From Maricaulis sp947259345 (GTDB lineage: Bacteria; Pseudomonadota; Alphaproteobacteria; Caulobacterales; Maricaulaceae), in NCBI GenBank assembly GCA_965217205.1, contig OZ244254.1, positions 930,001 through 994,000 of the forward strand: a DNA stretch of 64,000 nucleotides, in the 5' to 3' direction. Of the stretch, positions 59,376 through 64,000 are shown one piece after another. The position numbers and the translations under genes were made by a program. The first letter of the stretch is position 1. Every line of letters begins with the position of its first letter. The notes below the pieces were generated by a model. That model was not told the DNA's origin. It ran no database searches and saw only the letters and a list, made by a program, of their open reading frames with translations.

Positions 59376-60139
59376 GCTGTTGCCTCCATTTGGCGCACCG
59401 CCTCGCACATTGTCAGGACTTCGGCACCGCTGTTGGCGATGGCTGCGCAGACGCGCTCCAGCTGGGCTGGTGTGCAACCCCACTCGGTCGGCGCTTCCCG
59501 GACATCATGAGCGTAATAGATCAGCCAGCCGGTGTGGCGCGACAGGCTTGCCGCGGCCTCGACCGCGCGGTCAATGCCCGACTCGCCGCCGTCGATCGGT
59601 ACGGATTTCAGCAGGTTGCGATCAGCCGCTCCGCGATTGATGTCAGCTTGCACGCCGCGCAGATTTGAGAATCGCTCGGACAGGGCTCGCTTGGTCGAGG
59701 GGCTTGCCTCGCCGTAAGGGAAGGCGAAGCTTTCCAGCTCGGTCTCCAGACCCATGGCCTTGAGCGCGCGTTCGTTGCGAGCGATGTCGGCGAGGTAATC
59801 GCCGGTACCCACCTGGTTGGCGTCGAGATGGCTGTAGGTGTGGCAGGCGATTTCGTGGCCAGCCGCGACTAGGCGCTGCAAGTCTCCGCAATCAAACATC
59901 GCGCCGTGATGCGTGACGCCGCCGGCATAGCCTCCCGACGCATAATAGGTGCCTCGCCAACCATGACGCTCGAGTATTTCGGCACCGGTCGTGGCCGCCG
60001 ATTTGGGGAAGTCGTCGAATGTGATGGTGACAATGGCGCGGTCCGACGGCAATTGCAGCGGCTTGCGTGCGGCGACGCGTGCCCAGCGCCGATTGAGACC
60101 GGCGAAAAGGCCGGATGAGGGGATGTAGGGGGCGTTCAT
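59372..60139 (-). CDS. hfsH: Polysaccharide deacetylase HfsH-like (NodB fold)
   Basis: A 255-residue enzyme with the carbohydrate esterase 4 fold. VTITFDDFPKS provides the Asp pair Asp42-Asp43, HTYSHLD the HxxxH His100/His104, and later FAFPYGEASPSTKRAL and LIYYAHDVREAPTEWG the remaining motifs. It removes acetyl groups from N-acetyl-glucosamine-type residues; HfsH acts on holdfast to give positive charge and cohesion. No signal peptide is seen, in keeping with a cytoplasmic enzyme. It sits one base after the upstream GT2 gene and overlaps the next. Confidence 0.87.
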   Translation of the reverse strand: MNAPYIPSSGLFAGLNRRWARVAARKPLQLPSDRAIVTITFDDFPKSAATTGAEILERHGWRGTYYASGGYAGGVTHHGAMFDCGDLQRLVAAGHEIACHTYSHLDANQVGTGDYLADIARNERALKAMGLETELESFAFPYGEASPSTKRALSERFSNLRGVQADINRGAADRNLLKSVPIDGGESGIDRAVEAAASLSRHTGWLIYYAHDVREAPTEWGCTPAQLERVCAAIANSGAEVLTMCEAVRQMEATA

Positions 60140-61083
60140 TACAAGACCTCCGATGTCCAGCTGGCGCGCCAAAGCTTGATCGCCACCGTGCGCAGCCGTA
60201 GTGGCAAGGCCGGGTTGCGACTGAGCCAGGACCACAGCCCGCGCAGCCAGTGCTGTCCGGGCATCGCTTTCAGAGCGCGGGCGGCGCGGGCGCCGGGCAG
60301 GGCGGACAATTCCGGATGGCGATCCAGTAGCCGACGGAAATTGGCGGCACCTGTTTTGAACTTTGCGAGCAATTCATCGGTGGCGTGCAAGCCGCCATGC
60401 CGGGCCGGGTTGTCGATGTGAACCAGGCGGAATTGGTCAGCGGCGGTCACCGCCCAATCGACATCCTCCCAGCCCCAGCCGCTGAAGCCTTCATCAAAGG
60501 GGCAGGCCCGCATCACGGTCGCACGGACCAGCACATTGGATGAACAAAAGGCCGTCGCGCCGATTGCGTTGCGCGCGGCGGCGTCATGATGATCACTGGT
60601 CCGCGACAGGGCAGCATGGAGTACCTGCTCCGGCCGGTCCGCGTCTGCGGTGATATAGCCGCCGAAGAGGGCGTCCGCGCGGCCATCGCCTAGCGCTTGA
60701 CGATAGCGATCAAGGAAGGCGTCATCGCTCGGGATCATGTCGGCGTCGAGATAGAGCAGCCAGTCCGCTTGTGCTCTTCTGGCGAGCAGGTTTCGTCCCG
60801 CCGCTCGACCCCGATTACGAACGCTGGTCAATACGCGTACGGGCAGGTCGAGCCGGTCGATATGGGTGCATATCGCCTGGTTGAGCGCCGGGTCCGGCTC
60901 GCCGTCATCATAGAGCACGATTTCCAAATCGTCCGCGCGCATGGCGAGCCGGTCGAGCGCGTTGATGAGCGGCCGCGGATCGTCATTGTAAAAGGGAATA
61001 AGGATGGAAAGCTCGGGATTGCGATCCAGGCGCCCGGCCGCATTCGCATGCTCACGCATCGGGATTTCAGTCATCGCATTCAT
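60139..61083 (-). CDS. GT2 family glycosyltransferase, probably HfsG
   Basis: A 314-residue enzyme. ELSILIPFYNDDPRPLINAL begins the GT-A core, LEIVLYDDGEPDP, NRGRAAGRNLLA, DWLLYLDADMIPSDDAF (the DAD metal motif) and FDEGFSGWGWEDVDWAVTAAD (the ED motif) follow. Order flippase, GT2, deacetylase is that of Caulobacter hfsF-hfsG-hfsH, so HfsG is the likely name. The ATG at 61083 has GGGGG seven bases upstream; GTG at 61089 overlaps the flippase stop. The sugar donor is not visible, but N-acetylglucosamine would fit the deacetylase. Confidence 0.83.
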   Translation of the reverse strand: MNAMTEIPMREHANAAGRLDRNPELSILIPFYNDDPRPLINALDRLAMRADDLEIVLYDDGEPDPALNQAICTHIDRLDLPVRVLTSVRNRGRAAGRNLLARRAQADWLLYLDADMIPSDDAFLDRYRQALGDGRADALFGGYITADADRPEQVLHAALSRTSDHHDAAARNAIGATAFCSSNVLVRATVMRACPFDEGFSGWGWEDVDWAVTAADQFRLVHIDNPARHGGLHATDELLAKFKTGAANFRRLLDRHPELSALPGARAARALKAMPGQHWLRGLWSWLSRNPALPLRLRTVAIKLWRASWTSEVL

Positions 61084-61085
61084 AC

Positions 61086-62537
61086 TCACACCCCCGCCGG
61101 TCGAAAAAGGAGGCGAGCCTCACGCGCCCAGGACCGGCATCCGGCAATATCCAGGCAATAGGCTGAAATCACGTAAACAACGCCGCCAATTCCAGCGCGC
61201 GTGAGCAGATCGATCCAGGCCGTGCCAATGTCAGGGAGGGCGAAGACGGCCGCGGCCATGACCGCCGTCGCCGCACCGGCCTTGATCCAGTCCGCCCAGG
61301 GCAGGGGCAGGGTGAAGTGCCGGCGTCCCAGCATGGCGCAGGCCAGCAGGGCGAGGGCGTAGGCGACAACCGTGGCCATCGCTGCCCCGGCAATGCCAAA
61401 GACCGGGATGAGCAGAAGGTTGAGGCCGAGATTGAAAGCCGCGGACACCGCCATGATCGTCGCCATGGCGCCGGTTTTCCGGGTCAGGGTGAAGGCCTCG
61501 TGGAAATAGTAGGTCATCATGCCTTTCATCAAGCCGGACAGGGCAATCCAGGGCAGGATGGTCGCCGCTTCGGCCCGAACGGACTCGCCGATGATCAGCG
61601 TGGTCAACGGTCCCGCGACAAGGGCGAGACCGGCGGCCGCAGGGAAGCAGATCAGTCCCATCAGACCCGCAGCGCGGCCCGCCATCGCCTGGGCCGCGGC
61701 AATGCCGTCCTTCTCGAAGGCCTTGATGGTGAGTGGCCAGACGGCGGCGCCAAACCAGATGAAGATGACGTCCAGAAGCCGGTCTGCGAGGCCATACCCT
61801 GCGGCATACATGCCAACGGCGCCTTGGGAGATCAGGGCGGCGATCAGGAAACGGTCTCCGACCGAGAGCAAGTGTTCGAAAATCAGGGAAATGGAGAGCG
61901 GAGCACCGTAGCGCGCAAAGCTGCCAGCCCGCACGGGCTGGCGGCGGCCCTTCGCGGCGCGTCGCAACATCACCGGCAGGTCGAAGGTCAGCATGACCAG
62001 TGCGGCGACAGCCGTTCCGACGAACACGCCGGCCGCCCCGAGGTCAGTGGCCAGGATGACGCCGATTCCAACCAGGAATCCCACCATGAGATACCCGGCC
62101 TCCAGCGCGGAATAGCGGCCCACATCGCCGCCGGCGCGATGGGTTTCGAGGCCGATTTGCAAGAGGGCGCGCAAAATGAGCGAGACCACCGCAAAGCCGA
62201 GCGCGGATTGCAGCTTCGGATCAACCGGCAGAATGTTCACGCCCAGCACAAGAGCGCCGCCCGCCAGAACAGCGATGACCAGATAGAGACCGTAGGCCGT
62301 GGCCAGGTGATCGCGCAGTCGACCGCGCGTTTCGGCCCGCGCGTGGAAGCGTGCGACCGCGGCTTCCAGCCAGGTGAATGTCACGATGTGGGTCAGGGAA
62401 AGCGCTGCAATCGCAATGGCATAACGTCCGTATTCGTCGGCCGGCATGATCCGCGTGAACACGGCCACACTGCCAAATCCGACCAGGACTTGCGCCAATT
62501 GCACGGGCAGATAGCCCAGGAGGTGTCGTCCAAGCAT
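61086..62537 (-). CDS. hfsF: Wzx-type polysaccharide flippase, HfsF-like
   Basis: A 483-residue membrane protein with about 14 TM helices, of the PST/MATE-like Wzx family that moves lipid-linked repeat units across the inner membrane. LGYLPVQLAQVLVGFGSVAVFTRIMPADEYGRYAIAIAAL is the typical beginning. LRAGIGGVVYVISAYCL-like ending is polar. Start at ATG 62537 has a GGAG six bases upstream; a GTG at 62612 would give 508 residues with weaker initiation. Gene order with the next three genes favours HfsF. First gene of a four-gene minus-strand operon. Confidence 0.83.
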   Translation of the reverse strand: MLGRHLLGYLPVQLAQVLVGFGSVAVFTRIMPADEYGRYAIAIAALSLTHIVTFTWLEAAVARFHARAETRGRLRDHLATAYGLYLVIAVLAGGALVLGVNILPVDPKLQSALGFAVVSLILRALLQIGLETHRAGGDVGRYSALEAGYLMVGFLVGIGVILATDLGAAGVFVGTAVAALVMLTFDLPVMLRRAAKGRRQPVRAGSFARYGAPLSISLIFEHLLSVGDRFLIAALISQGAVGMYAAGYGLADRLLDVIFIWFGAAVWPLTIKAFEKDGIAAAQAMAGRAAGLMGLICFPAAAGLALVAGPLTTLIIGESVRAEAATILPWIALSGLMKGMMTYYFHEAFTLTRKTGAMATIMAVSAAFNLGLNLLLIPVFGIAGAAMATVVAYALALLACAMLGRRHFTLPLPWADWIKAGAATAVMAAAVFALPDIGTAWIDLLTRAGIGGVVYVISAYCLDIAGCRSWAREARLLFRPAGV

Positions 62538-62670
62538 GAAACGCTCCGCTCGCCTGAGAGGGGAAGCTTGCAAGAGCGGTGCCGCTTTGCGGGCGAGGTT
62601 GGATTCGTTCACCGCCTGCTAAGGCGTTGCGCCTAATCTGGGATTCCTGACGGGGACAAGGTTGGGACCG

Positions 62671-63750
62671 ATGCAGGTCGATTGTCGAAAACCGAGCGAG
62701 TTGACCGATGCGGAGCGTGGGGCCTGGCGTGCCTTCGTGGCGTCTGAAGCGACGCTGGCCAGCCCCTATTTCGCGCTGGAATTCGCCGAGTGTTGCGAGG
62801 AGGCGCGCGATGATACGCGCGTCCTTGTTGTGCGCGAGCGTGGCGCGGTTGTCGGTTTTCTTCCTTTCCAGGCCGGACGGCTTGGCTTTGCGCGGCCGCT
62901 TGCCGGCCCGCTGGGTGATGTGCACGGGGTCATTGCCCCGCAGCCCGGCGCAGCGGATCCCGCATCCTGGCTGGCCAAGGCCGGCATTCCGGTTTTTGAC
63001 TTTCACAGTGCCCTGGCCAGTCAGCGTGGATTTGCGCAGGGCGCTGGTGCGCCGGATGGTTCCTGGGTTATCGATCTGGCTGCGGGTTTTGAGGCTTGGC
63101 AGGCGGACCGCAAGTCGATGAATCCCAAGGCAATGCGCAATATAGCGACGCGTCTCCGGCGGCTTGAGGAAATCGATGGCGGCCACAGTTTCGTGATGGC
63201 CGATTACCAGGCTGATGTTTTTGAGGCGATGGTTCGGCTGAAGCGCGCGCAGTATCGCCGGACGGGCGTTTTCGATGTGTTTTCCGTGAGGTGGACCGGA
63301 CGCTTGCTCAAGGCGGTCCTCCGGCGCCAAGGCGATTATTTTTCCGGCGTGAGCTCGAGCTTGCGCGTCGGCGATCAGATCATTGCTGTCCATGTCGGCA
63401 TGGCAAGCGACCGGCTTTGCCACTATTGGTTTCCCGCTTTCGAGCCGGATCACAGTCGCCTGAGCCCCGGTGTTTTATTGCTTGTGGAAATGGCGCGCAC
63501 AGCCGGTGCCATCGGTCATCTCGGTGTTGAGCTCGGCCCGGGCGATTATGGCTTCAAAAAGGACTTGTCGAGCAGTCAGACCGGCCTTGTCAGCGGTCGA
63601 TTTACGACGCCATCCCTGCGTGGAGGGCTGGCCCGGTCAAGCCAGGCTTTGGCCGAGGCGTGTTCCCGCGCGCCGCTCGGTCCGGCAAGGCACTGGCCGG
63701 ACAAGGTTCTTCGAAAACTCGGCCGGGTTACCGGCTTCCAGGCGCTGTGA
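62671..63750 (+). CDS. hfsK: FemAB/GNAT-like acyltransferase, HfsK-like
   Basis: A 359-residue soluble protein of the BioF2-like/FemAB acetyltransferase fold. Visible segments: TRVLVVRERGAVVGFLPFQAGR (first GNAT half), FEAMVRLKRAQYRRTGVFDVFS, and the second half LRVGDQIIAVHVGMASDRLCHYWFPAFEPDHSRLSPGVLLLVEMAR, with HLGVELGPGDYGFKKDLSS closing it. HfsK in Caulobacter is a FemAB-type N-acyltransferase that modifies the holdfast; the neighbours fit. ATG at 62671 with GGGACC in front. Its stop overlaps the start of the next gene (GTGA). Confidence 0.75.
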   Translation: MQVDCRKPSELTDAERGAWRAFVASEATLASPYFALEFAECCEEARDDTRVLVVRERGAVVGFLPFQAGRLGFARPLAGPLGDVHGVIAPQPGAADPASWLAKAGIPVFDFHSALASQRGFAQGAGAPDGSWVIDLAAGFEAWQADRKSMNPKAMRNIATRLRRLEEIDGGHSFVMADYQADVFEAMVRLKRAQYRRTGVFDVFSVRWTGRLLKAVLRRQGDYFSGVSSSLRVGDQIIAVHVGMASDRLCHYWFPAFEPDHSRLSPGVLLLVEMARTAGAIGHLGVELGPGDYGFKKDLSSSQTGLVSGRFTTPSLRGGLARSSQALAEACSRAPLGPARHWPDKVLRKLGRVTGFQAL

Positions 63751-64000
63751 CCGGCGTCACGAGACGCCACGGCCTCCTGGCCGCGACCGCTGCCATGGCG
63801 GCGCCGGCGGGCGGCGTTTGGTCCCAGGCCAGACCAAACCGTCTGCAGCTCTGGGACAATGCGACTGGCGTTCATTTGCGCGGTGCCGTCATCGCCCAGC
63901 GGCGTGTTTATCCTGAAATTGATGGGCCCGAATTTCTGGGACGCGGATCTGTGGGGGCACCAGTCAGTGATGCCTCGCTGGCGCGCCTGGCACGTCTTGG
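63747..64000 (+). CDS. N-terminal part of a glycoside-hydrolase-like exported protein (cut by window end)
   Basis: 84 codons visible. GTG start overlaps the hfsK-like stop. A TRRHGLLAATAAMAA segment follows, which resembles a twin-arginine signal, then LQLWDNATGVHLRGAVIAQRRVYPEIDGPEF. LRGAVIA with a substrate-facing loop resembles the first strand of GH5-type (cellulase) proteins. The family call is tentative because the catalytic part lies outside. Coupling to hfsK-like suggests a role in trimming or processing the polysaccharide. Confidence 0.5.
   Translation, partial: MTGVTRRHGLLAATAAMAAPAGGVWSQARPNRLQLWDNATGVHLRGAVIAQRRVYPEIDGPEFLGRGSVGAPVSDASLARLARL

Overview
This 64 kb window is GC-rich chromosomal DNA from an alphaproteobacterium of the order Caulobacterales, most likely a marine stalked or prosthecate genus close to Maricaulis. 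The placement rests on several lineage markers read directly from the proteins: a division-site regulator MipZ (30366-31253), a muramidase-like polarity factor SpmX (9277-11217), a set of holdfast polysaccharide genes of the hfs type (54129 to the right edge), and the alphaproteobacterial gene order pyrB - dihydroorotase-like gene - plsY - dprA (36047 back to 32001). No plasmid, prophage or CRISPR signatures were found; apart from one RAYT/REP-like palindrome at 54071-54120, the sequence looks like core chromosome.

Layout. 1-6600: a small K+ channel, propionyl-CoA carboxylase alpha (pccA), two DUF805 membrane proteins, lipB, an orphan fliN, tRNA-Leu(GAG) with a recognisable promoter, and a membrane protein. 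6800-13800: mgtE, a Kelch protein, spmX, isovaleryl-CoA dehydrogenase, a flavodoxin-fold reductase and an LprI-like lipoprotein. 13750-25700: a cNMP-binding patatin, two secreted proteins, then methylcrotonyl-CoA carboxylase beta, enoyl-CoA/methylglutaconyl-CoA hydratase and methylcrotonyl-CoA carboxylase alpha, with unrelated small genes between them, and a JmjC/cupin-like protein. Together with ivd at 11296 these encode most of the leucine/isovalerate degradation route, but as dispersed genes rather than one operon. 25700-33800: secreted and membrane proteins, glutamine cyclotransferase, panC, a SPOR lipoprotein, mipZ with a membrane-anchored DnaJ protein, then dprA and plsY.

33800-43350: a catalytically dead dihydroorotase homologue coupled to pyrB, a PqqB-like hydrolase, an AEC transporter, ruvX, and a gatC-gatA-(two small membrane genes)-gatB operon for indirect Gln/Asn-tRNA synthesis. 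43343-53940: a gene-poor patch, a seven-repeat secreted protein (probable beta-propeller), an MscS channel, a CPBP/CAAX protease, a membrane-bound AraC-type regulator, a 2OG-Fe(II) oxygenase, an unknown two-TM protein and a Sel1-type small protein.

54129-64000 is the most coherent block: outer-membrane exporter HfsD, chain-length/co-polymerase HfsA, a P-loop-lysine-less ATPase HfsB, polymerase HfsC, two GT2 glycosyltransferases, the deacetylase HfsH, flippase HfsF, a FemAB/GNAT acyltransferase resembling HfsK, and the start of a Tat-signal glycoside-hydrolase-like gene cut by the window edge. These form a Wzy-type synthesis and export machine for a polar adhesin; the initiating sugar-phosphate transferase (HfsE type) is not in the window. 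Names in the hfs block rest on domain type plus gene order, not on a database search.
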